A stretch of 64,000 bases of DNA from Thermanaerothrix solaris (GTDB lineage: Bacteria > Chloroflexota > Anaerolineae > Anaerolineales > Anaerolineaceae), in the NCBI RefSeq assembly GCF_032334255.1, contig NZ_JAUHMF010000002.1, positions 992,001-1,056,000 of the forward strand. Reading direction: 5' to 3'. The notes beneath the pieces are model-generated. The model was given only the letters and a program-made list of their open reading frames with translations, was not told the origin of the DNA and searched no databases. The position numbers and the translations under genes were made by a program. This document shows, one piece after another, positions 18,131-26,649 of this stretch. How positions within the stretch are numbered: position 1 is the first letter of the stretch; each line of letters starts with the position of its first letter.

Positions 18131-18517
18131 TTACTCCCGGTGTCCATTGGTTAGGAATTCAGCAATCTGGTCGGTGAAGCGATCTACGTCAATCGGTTTT
18201 TCAATGTAACCATCACAACCGGCTTGGAGAGTGCGTTCCTTATCCCCGCGCATGACATTAGCGGTTAAAGCCACAATTGGCACTCCGCGCAGGTGTTCCT
18301 GGGTTTTGATTGTCCGGGTAAGCGTATAGCCGTCGATGTCAGGCATGTTGATGTCCATCAGGATCAGGTCGGGGCGATGGTTGTTGAGGATGCTGAGCGC
18401 TTCGGTGGCATTGGCGGCTTCAAGGACGTTATAGCCACTGGCTTGCAACAATCGCCGTACCAGGGTGCGGTTATCCAGATTATCTTCAACATAGAGGATG
18501 GTTTTTCCCGTTTGCAT
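18131..18517 (-). CDS. Single-domain response regulator (CheY/DivK-like REC)
   Basis: 128 residues, a bare receiver domain: ILYVEDNLDN with the acidic pair, phosphoacceptor D55 in LILMDINMPDIDG, T in VALTANVM, and EKPIDVD with the KP lysine. The pattern ILYVEDN...RRLLQASGY is DivK-like. An in-frame ATG lies much further upstream (18679) but would add about 54 residues of non-domain sequence; the ATG at 18517 has AGGT at a short spacing and gives the usual length. This is the first gene of the minus-strand sensory operon. Its stop is 4 bases before the next gene's start. Confidence 0.9.
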   Translation of the reverse strand: MQTGKTILYVEDNLDNRTLVRRLLQASGYNVLEAANATEALSILNNHRPDLILMDINMPDIDGYTLTRTIKTQEHLRGVPIVALTANVMRGDKERTLQAGCDGYIEKPIDVDRFTDQIAEFLTNGHRE

Positions 18518-18604
18518 AGTGACCTGCCTGCAGAATGGAGGAGGGTGGTTATGGGGTAAAAAAGCCCCTGCCCCTGTAATCAATGGATTTGTGTTTTCCA
18601 TAAA

Positions 18605-18610
18605 ATTATA
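18605..18610 (-). promoter_or_regulatory. Candidate -10 box for the sensory operon
   Basis: On the minus strand TATAAT lies about 90 bases before the first REC start, preceded by AT-rich sequence. No good -35 is present at 16-18 bases spacing, so this is a weak call resting on the -10 alone. Confidence 0.3.
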
Positions 18611-18730
18611 GTGAGATTTTGGAGATAAAACAGCCATCCTTGCGAAACTGTAATGTAATCGCAAAGTGTTTCTAACCAAACAAGAGCATCCTATGCAAAG
18701 TTTGTGCCAGGGCTTGTTGAAGTGAAAGGG

Positions 18731-18769
18731 GAAGAAGAAAAGCCACTACCTAATGAAATAGATAGTGGC
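18731..18769 (-). terminator. Rho-independent terminator of tRNA-Gly
   Basis: Reading the minus strand after the tRNA, GCCACTA (18769-18763) pairs with TAGTGGC (18748-18742) around a 14-base loop, followed by a T-rich TTTTCTTCTT run. The perfect 7-bp stem plus U-tract fits an intrinsic terminator. Confidence 0.75.
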
Positions 18770-18782
18770 ATTCACTCTTGAG

Positions 18783-18854
18783 AGCGGGCGACGGGATTCG
18801 AACCCGCGAATCTCAGCTTGGAAGGCTGATGCCTTACCCCTTGGCCACGCCCGC
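18783..18854 (-). tRNA. tRNA-Gly (TCC anticodon)
   Basis: A complete cloverleaf can be drawn: acceptor GCGGGCG/CGCCCGC, D arm with GCCAAGGGGTAAGGC, anticodon stem CAGCC/AGCTG-type pairing around a loop that reads TCC, and T arm GCGGG-TTCGAAT-CCCGT. There is no encoded CCA. It is 72 bases including the discriminator. It reads GGA codons. It is transcribed from its own promoter and terminated before the sensory operon begins. Confidence 0.95.
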
Positions 18855-18867
18855 AATTACACTAATA

Positions 18868-18896
18868 ATTCTAATCGGCGCCTGCGCTGCGGTCAA
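18868..18896 (-). promoter_or_regulatory. Sigma-70-type promoter of tRNA-Gly
   Basis: On the minus strand TTGACC (18896-18891) and TAGAAT (18873-18868) are separated by exactly 17 bases. The -10 ends 13 bases before the mature tRNA 5' end. A GC-rich spacer lies between them. Confidence 0.75.
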
Positions 18897-19034
18897 GGAA
18901 TCGCGACCAAATAGGATGACCTTATACTGGTTCCTGACATACTTGACAAGCGGATACCCAATAGTTCTGATAACGGTCGAGTTCGTTGATCATGAGAGCC
19001 ACACCGCAACTCGCTAGCCGTTCCTTTTATAGGG

Positions 19035-19040
19035 TATAAT
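19035..19040 (+). promoter_or_regulatory. Candidate -10 box upstream of mreB
   Basis: A perfect TATAAT preceded by GGG lies 59 bases before the mreB start. No recognisable -35 is present at 16-18 bases, so it may need an activator or be incidental. Confidence 0.35.
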
Positions 19041-19098
19041 TTGCGCGGAACGTCAAATCGTGATATTTGAAACTTTTGGCGTCTAAGGAGTAGGAAGG

Positions 19099-20160
19099 TT
19101 GGCGATTAACCCCCTGAATTGGCTTTTGGGCTTGTTTTCCCTGGATATTGGAATTGATCTGGGGACGGCCAACACGCTCGTTAACGTACGTGGTAAGGGG
19201 ATTATCATCAACGAGCCCTCGTGGGTAGCCGTTGATAAACGTACCAAAAAACCGCTCGCGATTGGCTTGCAAGCCAAAGAGATGGTGGGACGCACGCCCA
19301 CCAATGTCATTGCTATACGCCCCCTGCGCGATGGGGTAATTTCGGAATTCGAGATCACCCAAGCCATGTTGGGCTACTTCATCGGCAAGGCGCACCAACA
19401 AACCATTGTTCCAATGCCACGCCCGCGTGTGGTGGTGGGTATTCCCTCAGGCGCCACCGAGGTGGAAAAACGTGCGGTGTATGATGCTGCAATGGCGGCG
19501 GGCGCGCGAGAGGCTTATCTGATTGAGGAGCCTAAGGCAGCTGCGCTCGGGGCGGGTTTGCCTGTGGCCGACGTGCGGGGTAGCATGATTGTGGATATTG
19601 GGGGTGGGACGACCGAAGTGGCGGTGCTCTCGATGGGTGGGGTGGTCGTATCTCGTTCCTTGCGGGTGGCAGGGGATGAGATGGATCAGGATATCATTCA
19701 GTATATCCGCAACAAGTACAATTTGCTTATTGGTGAGCGCATGGCCGAACAGGTCAAAATCAATATCGGATCGGCATATCCACTGCCCACCGAAAAAACA
19801 ATGGTGGTGCGTGGGCGCAACCTGATCAATGGTCTTCCCGAATCGGTTGAAATCTCTTCGGTAGAAATCCGCGAAGCCATTGCCGGCTCAGTGCAGGTTA
19901 TCGTGGATACGATAAAGGACGCCTTGGACGAAGCTCCGCCGGAGATTGTTTCCGACCTCATGGAGACGGGCGTATGTTTAGCTGGCGGTGGGTCTCAACT
20001 GCAAGGGTTGGCGGAGCGCTTGACCGATGAACTCAACCTCCGCGTTTGGGTGGCTGAGGATCCAATGACCTGTGTTGCCCGTGGTACAGGGATCATCCTG
20101 GAAGACCTGGATCGTTTCGCAGACTTCCTGGTGGATCTTGACCGCAATAGTCGCGGCTAA
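19099..20160 (+). CDS. mreB: Rod-shape-determining actin homologue MreB
   Basis: 353 residues of the actin/Hsp70 ATPase superfamily: phosphate-1 motif IGIDLGTANTLV, phosphate-2 motif IVDIGGGTTEVAV, and the adenosine motif with CLAGGGSQLQG near the C-terminus. Length is typical for MreB (about 340-350). MreB forms membrane-associated filaments that direct lateral wall synthesis. The start is TTG with AAGGAG 8 bases upstream; there is no better ATG before the conserved N-terminus, which carries a short hydrophobic stretch (NWLLGLFSL). It heads the cluster mreB-mreC-mreD-mrdA-minCDE-rodA. Confidence 0.97.
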   Translation: MAINPLNWLLGLFSLDIGIDLGTANTLVNVRGKGIIINEPSWVAVDKRTKKPLAIGLQAKEMVGRTPTNVIAIRPLRDGVISEFEITQAMLGYFIGKAHQQTIVPMPRPRVVVGIPSGATEVEKRAVYDAAMAAGAREAYLIEEPKAAALGAGLPVADVRGSMIVDIGGGTTEVAVLSMGGVVVSRSLRVAGDEMDQDIIQYIRNKYNLLIGERMAEQVKINIGSAYPLPTEKTMVVRGRNLINGLPESVEISSVEIREAIAGSVQVIVDTIKDALDEAPPEIVSDLMETGVCLAGGGSQLQGLAERLTDELNLRVWVAEDPMTCVARGTGIILEDLDRFADFLVDLDRNSRG

Positions 20161-20214
20161 TTCGCTTGGAGCATCGGGGTTGGCAGGAAGGCAATTTGAC
20201 GGTATCCTAAACCC

Positions 20215-21060
20215 ATGAAAGCGCTGGTGTCGCGGTTTTGGCAAACCGCCTTTGTGCTGATTGTTGCCGGTGGGTTGATTCTTCTGGCATTAAGCGGCTA
20301 CCTGCAGCCCCTCTTACGTAGTGTGATGTCACCGTTGGTAGGGGTACAGCAATGGATTTCAAGCCGCTATATCGCGGCTTATCAGTTCTTGACGGCTCCG
20401 CGGGATATGGCCGCGCTGCAGCAACGGAATTTTGAACTGGAACAACAAGTGGCTGAGCTGCAGGCTCAGGTGATTGAATTACAGCAGCAACTCCGCGAGG
20501 CTCAGGTCATTTATGCCTTGCTTGATTTTGCCCGTTCTCATCCCCAGAATCAATATGTCGCTGCCAATGTCATTGGCCGTGATCCAAGCCCTTTCCTTCA
20601 TTACATTATTATTGATCGCGGCTCCGATGATGGGATTCGCCATGGGATGCCGGTGGTGACGAATCTAGGGCTGGTAGGACGTATTGATGCCGTCACCGCA
20701 GGCGCAGCGCGGGTGCAGTTAATCACGGATCCAAGTGCTGTCGTCAACGTGCGTCTTCAGAGTAGCAAAGTAGAAGGGCAAACTCATGGTTCGGTGACCG
20801 GTGAGATCAGCCTGGAAATGATCCCTCAGGATACGGTGATTCAGGTCGGAGATCTGGTGTTAACCTCAGGATTGGGCGGAACATATCCCCCTGACATCTT
20901 GGTTGGGCAAGTCAGCGATGTGCGCAAACAACCAAATCAACTGTTTCAGACCGCGGTTGTACAGCCTGTGGTTGACTTCACTGCACTTCAAGCCGTTCTG
21001 GTGATTACGAATTTCCGTCCGGTTCAAATTGCGCCTCTGATCCCGACCCCCATCCCGTGA
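20215..21060 (+). CDS. mreC: Rod-shape-determining protein MreC
   Basis: 281 residues: one N-terminal TM helix (about 10-32), then a coiled coil rich in Q/L/E at about 65-100 (LQQRNFELEQQVAELQAQ) and the periplasm-facing beta-barrel domain with VIGRDPSPFLHYIIIDRGS and GMPVVTNLGLVGRI, the MreC signature region. It links MreB filaments to the penicillin-binding proteins at the outer face. It lies 54 bases downstream of mreB and 8 bases before mreD. Confidence 0.95.
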   Translation: MKALVSRFWQTAFVLIVAGGLILLALSGYLQPLLRSVMSPLVGVQQWISSRYIAAYQFLTAPRDMAALQQRNFELEQQVAELQAQVIELQQQLREAQVIYALLDFARSHPQNQYVAANVIGRDPSPFLHYIIIDRGSDDGIRHGMPVVTNLGLVGRIDAVTAGAARVQLITDPSAVVNVRLQSSKVEGQTHGSVTGEISLEMIPQDTVIQVGDLVLTSGLGGTYPPDILVGQVSDVRKQPNQLFQTAVVQPVVDFTALQAVLVITNFRPVQIAPLIPTPIP

Positions 21061-21068
21061 GGTAAAGG

Positions 21069-21578
21069 ATGTTAGCCGATTGGTTGGCTTTTCCGCTATT
21101 AGGGGGGATATTAATGATCCAAAGTGCGATCATTAGCCGTCTCACCTTATTGAATGGGAGCGGTGACCTTATCTTGCTGGCGCTCATTGCTTGGGCGTTG
21201 CATGAGCGGGTTCCATCCACCCTGGTCTGGGTACTGGTAGGTGGTCTGCTGGTGGGGTGGGTTTCCGGACTCCCTTTATTTGTGCCTTTGGTTGGGTATG
21301 GGATTGTCATGGTTCTGGCTAGGGTTATTCGCCGTCAGGTCTGGCAAATTCCTCTCTTGGCGATGCTTTTTGTCACATTCTGGGGCACCTTGTTCTACCA
21401 TGCCTTGACAATCGTCACATTGCAGTTTAATGGCACACCTATTCCATGGGCAGATGCACTCACCCATGTTACGCTGCCCAGTCTATTTCTTAATCTTATT
21501 TTTGCCTTTCCGGTGTATGCTTTGATGAACGATCTGGCAAATTGGTTGTATCCAGAGACGGTGGTGAGACATGCATGA
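21069..21578 (+). CDS. mreD: Rod-shape-determining protein MreD-like
   Basis: 169 residues, almost entirely hydrophobic with about five TM segments, as expected for MreD, which is poorly conserved in sequence. The call rests on this profile and on position between mreC and the PBP2 gene. GAGG precedes the ATG at a 6-base spacing. The end overlaps the mrdA start by 8 bases, which suggests coupling. Confidence 0.85.
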   Translation: MLADWLAFPLLGGILMIQSAIISRLTLLNGSGDLILLALIAWALHERVPSTLVWVLVGGLLVGWVSGLPLFVPLVGYGIVMVLARVIRRQVWQIPLLAMLFVTFWGTLFYHALTIVTLQFNGTPIPWADALTHVTLPSLFLNLIFAFPVYALMNDLANWLYPETVVRHA

Positions 21579-23661
21579 ACCTATTGAACATCCCCAGCCT
21601 TTTGAGCATTGGCGGTTGACCGTTTTTTACGTGTTGGTTGGGTTGGTAATTGGTTTCTACATCTTGCGACTGTTCAACTTGCAGATTCTTCAGGGAACGA
21701 ACTATCGGGTGCGGGCCGAAGATAACCGCACGATGGAGATCAGTACGCCTACCCAACGCGGTTTGATCTACGACCGAAACGGTTATCTACTGGCCAAGAA
21801 CGTGCCTTCTTACAATGTGGTGATTACGCCCGCCGAACTTCCAACCGATGAAGGGGGGATCCAAGAGGTTTACCGCCAACTTTCCCAACTTATCGGCGTG
21901 CCGGTAAACAATGGCGAGATAAATGAAGAAACGGTACGAAACTTCACCCCGTGTGCCACGGACTTGGGAATTGCGCAAATCGTTTATATTGGTGATACAA
22001 ATGCCCCTTACAGTCCGATTCGCATCAAGTGCAATATAGATCAACAAACCGCGATGATCATACGTGAACGTGCGGCGGACTTGCCTGGCGTTGGTATTGA
22101 GGTTGAATCGGTGCGTGAATATCCTACCGGTTCGTTAACTTCAACCATTGTGGGCTTTCTTGGTCCGATACCAGCCAGTGAAGAAGCGGATTATCGGGCG
22201 CGAGGGTTTCTGCCCAATCGTGATAAAGTGGGATTTGCCGGGGTGGAGTATTCACTGAATGACCTTTTGATCGGTCAAAATGGCAAGCGCGTGGTTGAGG
22301 TAGATGCAGCGGGTCAGATTTTACGCGATTTGGAGCCTCCAGTACAACCTGTGCCGGGATATTCGGTCAAACTAACCATTGACACACGCTTGCAGGCAGC
22401 GGCAGAGGCGGCGTTGGTCAATTGGATGGATCGCTGGAACCGCTACTTTGGTGAACAACGCTACACCAGCGGGGTAGTGATCGCCATGAACCCGAAAACG
22501 GGCGAGATTTTGGCGATGGTCTCATACCCCAGTTATGAAAATAACCGCATGGCACGCTTCATTCCGGCGTACTATTATGAACAACTCCAACGTGATCCTT
22601 ATCGTCCTTTGCTCAATCATGCCATTTCTGCTGAACACCCACCGGGTTCGGTTTTCAAATTGGCCGCAGCGCTGGGAATTTTGAATGAAGGTGTGGTCAC
22701 CCCGGAGCAAAAAATCAATGATCCGGGGAAGATCACCGTCGAAGAACGTTTTTTTGAGAATGATCCGAATCCGCGCACGCGGGACTATGTGTGCTACATT
22801 TATAAAACGACCGGTGGGGGACACGGTGATTTGGATTTCATCCATGGTTTGGCTCAATCTTGTGACGTTTACTTTTACAAGGTAGGAGGTGGATATAAAA
22901 ACGAGGTTCCCAAAGGATTGAATATTTGGCGCTTGGGGGAGTACGCTAAAGCCATCGGGTATGGACGGGTACTGGGTATTGAACTTCCCGGTGAGCAAGA
23001 TGGTTTGATCCCGGATCCAGACTGGAAGCGCATCAACGTAGGCGAAAACTGGTCGACGGGTGATACTTATATTGCGACCATTGGCCAGGGTTATGTGCTG
23101 TCCACGCCATTGCAAGTCTTGGTTTCCATGGCGACCATCGCCAATGATGGCAAATTAATGAAGCCCACCATTGTGCGTGAAGTTCTGGACAGTGAAGGTA
23201 ATGTGGTACAACCTTTTGAACCGAAAATGCTGTGGGACATTACCCAAGACCCGGTGATCCATGTTTATGACGAGAATTTCCTGCAAACCGGGGAAATGAA
23301 GACCGTTGCGCCCTGGGTGGTTAAAAAAGTGCAGGAAGGGTTGCGCGAGGTGGTTGTTAGCGGAACGGCTTCAACCATTTTCGAGGGCTTTCCTATTCCT
23401 TCGGCAGGAAAGACGGGCACAGCGGAATATTGTGATAACGTGGCTCAAAAGAAGAATCTGTGCCAACCGGGTAATTGGCCGGCACATGCCTGGTATGTGG
23501 GGTATGCACCATTTGATAATCCTGAGATTGCGGTCGTAGCCTTTGTCTATAATGGGGATGAAGGTGCTCGTTTGGCAGCGCCAGTCGTACGTAAGGTCAT
23601 GGAGGCCTATTTCAACCTGAAAGAGGTGGATACCGAAACGGTAGGAAGTAGCCAACCTTAA
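21571..23661 (+). CDS. mrdA: Penicillin-binding protein 2 (elongasome transpeptidase)
   Basis: 696 residues: a cytoplasmic tail, one TM helix (about 15-37), the PBP dimerisation domain (about 50-235) and the transpeptidase domain with active-site serine motif PGSVFK, second motif SCD in AQSCDVYFY, and third motif KTGT in AGKTGTAEY. It cross-links peptidoglycan during elongation with RodA as glycosyltransferase partner, encoded 2 kb downstream. The second motif is SxD rather than SxN, as in many PBP2s. It starts inside the mreD end. Confidence 0.95.
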   Translation: MHEPIEHPQPFEHWRLTVFYVLVGLVIGFYILRLFNLQILQGTNYRVRAEDNRTMEISTPTQRGLIYDRNGYLLAKNVPSYNVVITPAELPTDEGGIQEVYRQLSQLIGVPVNNGEINEETVRNFTPCATDLGIAQIVYIGDTNAPYSPIRIKCNIDQQTAMIIRERAADLPGVGIEVESVREYPTGSLTSTIVGFLGPIPASEEADYRARGFLPNRDKVGFAGVEYSLNDLLIGQNGKRVVEVDAAGQILRDLEPPVQPVPGYSVKLTIDTRLQAAAEAALVNWMDRWNRYFGEQRYTSGVVIAMNPKTGEILAMVSYPSYENNRMARFIPAYYYEQLQRDPYRPLLNHAISAEHPPGSVFKLAAALGILNEGVVTPEQKINDPGKITVEERFFENDPNPRTRDYVCYIYKTTGGGHGDLDFIHGLAQSCDVYFYKVGGGYKNEVPKGLNIWRLGEYAKAIGYGRVLGIELPGEQDGLIPDPDWKRINVGENWSTGDTYIATIGQGYVLSTPLQVLVSMATIANDGKLMKPTIVREVLDSEGNVVQPFEPKMLWDITQDPVIHVYDENFLQTGEMKTVAPWVVKKVQEGLREVVVSGTASTIFEGFPIPSAGKTGTAEYCDNVAQKKNLCQPGNWPAHAWYVGYAPFDNPEIAVVAFVYNGDEGARLAAPVVRKVMEAYFNLKEVDTETVGSSQP

Positions 23662-23669
23662 GATGGCAG

Positions 23670-23698
23670 TTGGAGGAATAGGTTACCTCTGCTATAAT
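23670..23698 (+). promoter_or_regulatory. Candidate promoter directly before minC
   Basis: TATAAT (23693-23698) is preceded at exactly 17 bases by TTGGAG (23670-23675). Transcription would begin at about 23705, so the minC mRNA could be nearly leaderless if translation starts at the ATG at 23709. Confidence 0.5.
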
Positions 23699-24425
23699 GG
23701 TAGGCGGTATGGCCCCAAGTGATACGAAGGTATCCTCACCCTCAACTGCGGCAGACCGTCGGGTTCAAATCAAGGGCATCCGCGAAGGTCTGTTGGTGAC
23801 GTTTGGCGAAGGCGAGTGGTCAGACCTCCAATCTGCATTGTTGGCCCACATTCAAGAACAAGCGGTGTTCTTCAAAGGGGCACGGCTGGCTATTGATGTG
23901 GGCAATCATGTCCTTCGTGCGGCAGAGTTAGGCTACTTGCGTGATAAGTTGAGCGATTTAGAAGTGTCGCTGTGGGCGGTCATCAGCAATTCGCCAGTCA
24001 CCGAACGTACAGCGCAGGTCTTGGGCTTAGCAACGCGTCTGCCGTTACCGCGCCCTGAGCGTGTGGCACGCCGCGGGGAGACAGAATTAGAGGGCGAAAA
24101 TGCGGTTCTCGTCCAGCGGACGCTTCGCTCGGGTTACCGTTTGAGTACGCGAGGTCATGTCGTCGTTATTGGCGAGGTGAACCCCGGCGCTGAGATTTAC
24201 GCTGGGGGAAGCGTCGTGGTGTGGGGACGCTTGCGGGGCACCGTTCATGCTGGCATCGAGGGTAATACCCAGGCTGTGATCTGTGCTTTGGAAATGGCAC
24301 CGGTTCAATTACGCATAGCCGATCAGGTTGCCGTTGTCCAAACCGGAAAGCGGCGTAAAAGTGAGCCTATGATGGCGCGTTTAGAGAACGGCCAAATCAT
24401 CCTGGAACCATGGAAACACAAATAA
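23697..24425 (+). CDS. minC: Septum site-determining protein MinC
   Basis: 242 residues from ATG 23697, or 238 from ATG 23709. The N-terminal FtsZ-inhibiting half (about 20-115) has VQIKGIREGLLVTFGEGEW, and the C-terminal beta-helix (about 125-235) shows the MinC repeats VVVIGEVNPGAEIYAGGSV, then VVWGRLRGTVHAG. MinC blocks Z-ring assembly when recruited by MinD. A possible -10 box overlaps the first ATG, so the second ATG may be the true start with a very short or absent leader. minD follows after 21 bases. Confidence 0.92.
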   Translation: MVGGMAPSDTKVSSPSTAADRRVQIKGIREGLLVTFGEGEWSDLQSALLAHIQEQAVFFKGARLAIDVGNHVLRAAELGYLRDKLSDLEVSLWAVISNSPVTERTAQVLGLATRLPLPRPERVARRGETELEGENAVLVQRTLRSGYRLSTRGHVVVIGEVNPGAEIYAGGSVVVWGRLRGTVHAGIEGNTQAVICALEMAPVQLRIADQVAVVQTGKRRKSEPMMARLENGQIILEPWKHK

Positions 24426-24446
24426 TCGCGCGGAGAGGAAAGCGGA

Positions 24447-25256
24447 ATGGTCGCTAAGGTGGTAACGGTGACATCTGGCAAAGGCGGGGTGGGTAAAACG
24501 ACCACCACAGCAAATGTGGCGGTCGCCCTGGCTGCTTTGGGTCAGAAAGTCGTGTGTATTGATGCCGATATCGGGTTGCGCAATCTGGATGTGGTATTAG
24601 GTTTAGAAAATCGCATTGTCTATGATTTGGTGGATGTGGTAGAAGGACGATGCCGCTTGCGCCAGGCGATGATCCGGGATAAGCGCTTGCCCGAACTCTA
24701 CCTGATTCCCGCTGCCCAAACGCGCGACAAAAACGCCGTTTCTCCCAGCGATATGAGTCGTTTGTGCGATGAGTTGCGCCAGGAGGTGGATTGGATCCTG
24801 ATTGACTCCCCGGCAGGAATCGAGCGAGGTTTTCGCAATGCACTTGCGCCGGCGGATATGGTGCTGGTAGTTACAAATCCGGAGGTTTCTGCAGTTCGTG
24901 ATGCCGATCGTATTATTGGGATTGTGGAGGCGGAAGAAAAGGGGCCAGTGCGGCTTATTCTCAACCGCGTTAACCCTACCCTGACTCGCCGCGGGGATAT
25001 GCTTAATGCGGATGATGTCTTGGAATTGCTGGCGGTGGAGTTGATCGGTATCGTGCCTGAGGATGAGAGCGTGATTATCAGCACAAATAAAGGACAGCCC
25101 GTTGCCCTGGATGGAAAATCGCGGGCCGGGTTGGCTTTTCAGAATATCGCCCGGCGATTGATGGGTGAGTCAGTACCTTTCCTAAATTTGGATGATGGGG
25201 ATGGTTTTCTCAAACGTCTGACACGGTTATTCCGCTCCGGAGGATCTACAGGATGA
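24447..25256 (+). CDS. minD: Septum site-determining ATPase MinD
   Basis: 269 residues with deviant Walker A GKGGVGKTTTTANV, switch I IDADIGLRNLDVVLGLE and Walker B WILIDSPAG. The C-terminus ends with a short amphipathic segment (FLKRLTRLFRSGG) consistent with the membrane-targeting sequence. MinD dimers bind the membrane with ATP, recruit MinC and are released by MinE. GGAG lies about 8 bases before the ATG. It overlaps minE by 4 bases. Confidence 0.96.
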   Translation: MVAKVVTVTSGKGGVGKTTTTANVAVALAALGQKVVCIDADIGLRNLDVVLGLENRIVYDLVDVVEGRCRLRQAMIRDKRLPELYLIPAAQTRDKNAVSPSDMSRLCDELRQEVDWILIDSPAGIERGFRNALAPADMVLVVTNPEVSAVRDADRIIGIVEAEEKGPVRLILNRVNPTLTRRGDMLNADDVLELLAVELIGIVPEDESVIISTNKGQPVALDGKSRAGLAFQNIARRLMGESVPFLNLDDGDGFLKRLTRLFRSGGSTG

Positions 25257-25522
25257 GTAATTGGTTGGAGCAGTTGTTAGGGAAGAAATCTAAAAGCGCT
25301 GACCAAGCCAAAGAGCGCCTTAAGCTCGTCCTGATTCATGATCGAACGGATCTTTCACCCGCAGTGCTGGAGAGCCTGAAGAACGAGTTATTAGCGGTAA
25401 TCTCTAGACATGTGGAAATTGATCCCGGAGCGGTGGTGATAAACTTAACCCAGGATGGGCGGGAGCAGCGCCTGGTTGCGGATATTCCGTTACGGCCGGC
25501 GCGCCGCCCACGGAGTGGATGA
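25253..25522 (+). CDS. minE: Cell-division topological specificity factor MinE
   Basis: 89 residues, standard MinE length. The N-terminal part has the LGKKSKSADQAKERLKLVLI segment that carries the anti-MinCD region, and the C-terminal domain has KNELLAVISRHVEIDPGAV. It starts within the last codons of minD (ATGA overlap). A complete MinCDE oscillator is therefore encoded here, in a phylum where Min content varies. Confidence 0.94.
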   Translation: MSNWLEQLLGKKSKSADQAKERLKLVLIHDRTDLSPAVLESLKNELLAVISRHVEIDPGAVVINLTQDGREQRLVADIPLRPARRPRSG

Positions 25523-25536
25523 AGTAGGTTAAGTCA

Positions 25537-26640
25537 ATGATTCTACGACGCGAAACCTGGCGCCGCTTTGATTTCTGGCTCTTCGGCGCAGTGCTGATCC
25601 TGTGCATTTTTGGCATCATCATGATCCGTTCGGCCATTGCTGGGAATGCTCAATTAGCCGAATCGGTTACACGCCAAATCATCTATGTCTCAGTCGGTTT
25701 GGTGGTGTTACTGGGCACGGCTTTGATAGATTACCGCATATGGGGGTCTTTGACGCGCATTCTTTATGCTGTGGCGTTGCTCTCATTGATTGGCATTTAT
25801 ATTCTGGGACGAGCGCTTTTCGGTTCGGCGCGGTGGTTTGACACGGGGGTGATTCTGATCCAACCCTCTGAACTGGTCAAAATCATCATGATTCTGGTCC
25901 TGGCCGATTATTTTGCCCGCTCCGCTGACGCGCCAAAAAACCTGCTCTGGATTCTGCGGAGTTTCCTCTTGACGGCTGGTGTTGTGATCTGGATTCTGCT
26001 CCAGCCCAATCTGAGCACCTCGATTGTCATTATGGTGATTTGGTTTTCCTTGTTATGGATCAGTGGATTACCCTTGCATTATCTGGTCATTTTCATCCTT
26101 TTGGGCCTCATTGGAAGTGTGGCGGCTTTTCCATTCCTGGCTGATTACCAGAAAGAACGGATCTTAAGTTTCCTCTTTCCTGATCCCAACGCCCGCCATG
26201 GTAACGTCTATAACGTGGAGCAAGCGCTCATTGCCATTGGCTCCGGGGGGTTGTTGGGGATGGGTTACGGCAATGGCACCCAAGTGCAATTGCGTTTCCT
26301 CAAGGTCCGACATACCGATTTCATTTTCTCTGCGATGGCCGAAGAGTTCGGCTTTGTTGGCACGGTGGTTGTCATTGCACTATTGGTGTTTGTCATTTGG
26401 CGTTGTTTATATGTGGCTCGCCACGCCAGTGACCGCTTTGGAGCGCTGATCGCCTATGGGGTGGCCACGTTATTATTCTTCCAAACTGCCGTCAATATTG
26501 GCGTCAATCTGAATGTCATCCCAGTCACTGGTTTAACCCTTCCCTTTGTCAGTTACGGGGGGAGCTCGCTGCTTTCTCTGGTGCTGGCGATTGGATTGGT
26601 GGAAAGCGTGGCGGTCCATCGCACCACACTCGATTTTTAA
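25537..26640 (+). CDS. rodA: SEDS-family peptidoglycan glycosyltransferase RodA
   Basis: 367 residues with about ten TM helices and SEDS signatures: GSARWFDTGVILIQPSELVKI and the C-terminal NVIPVTGLTLPFVSYGGSS. RodA polymerises lipid II with PBP2. It lies 14 bases after minE and 9 bases before gltX. Placement after the min genes rather than beside mrdA is a cluster rearrangement, but the mre genes upstream support RodA over FtsW. Confidence 0.93.
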   Translation: MILRRETWRRFDFWLFGAVLILCIFGIIMIRSAIAGNAQLAESVTRQIIYVSVGLVVLLGTALIDYRIWGSLTRILYAVALLSLIGIYILGRALFGSARWFDTGVILIQPSELVKIIMILVLADYFARSADAPKNLLWILRSFLLTAGVVIWILLQPNLSTSIVIMVIWFSLLWISGLPLHYLVIFILLGLIGSVAAFPFLADYQKERILSFLFPDPNARHGNVYNVEQALIAIGSGGLLGMGYGNGTQVQLRFLKVRHTDFIFSAMAEEFGFVGTVVVIALLVFVIWRCLYVARHASDRFGALIAYGVATLLFFQTAVNIGVNLNVIPVTGLTLPFVSYGGSSLLSLVLAIGLVESVAVHRTTLDF

Positions 26641-26649
26641 TGGAGGCGT

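Noticed and set aside
18131..18679. Longer start for the first REC protein at 18679
   Set aside because: It adds 54 residues without domain character and runs through the probable promoter at 18605-18610.
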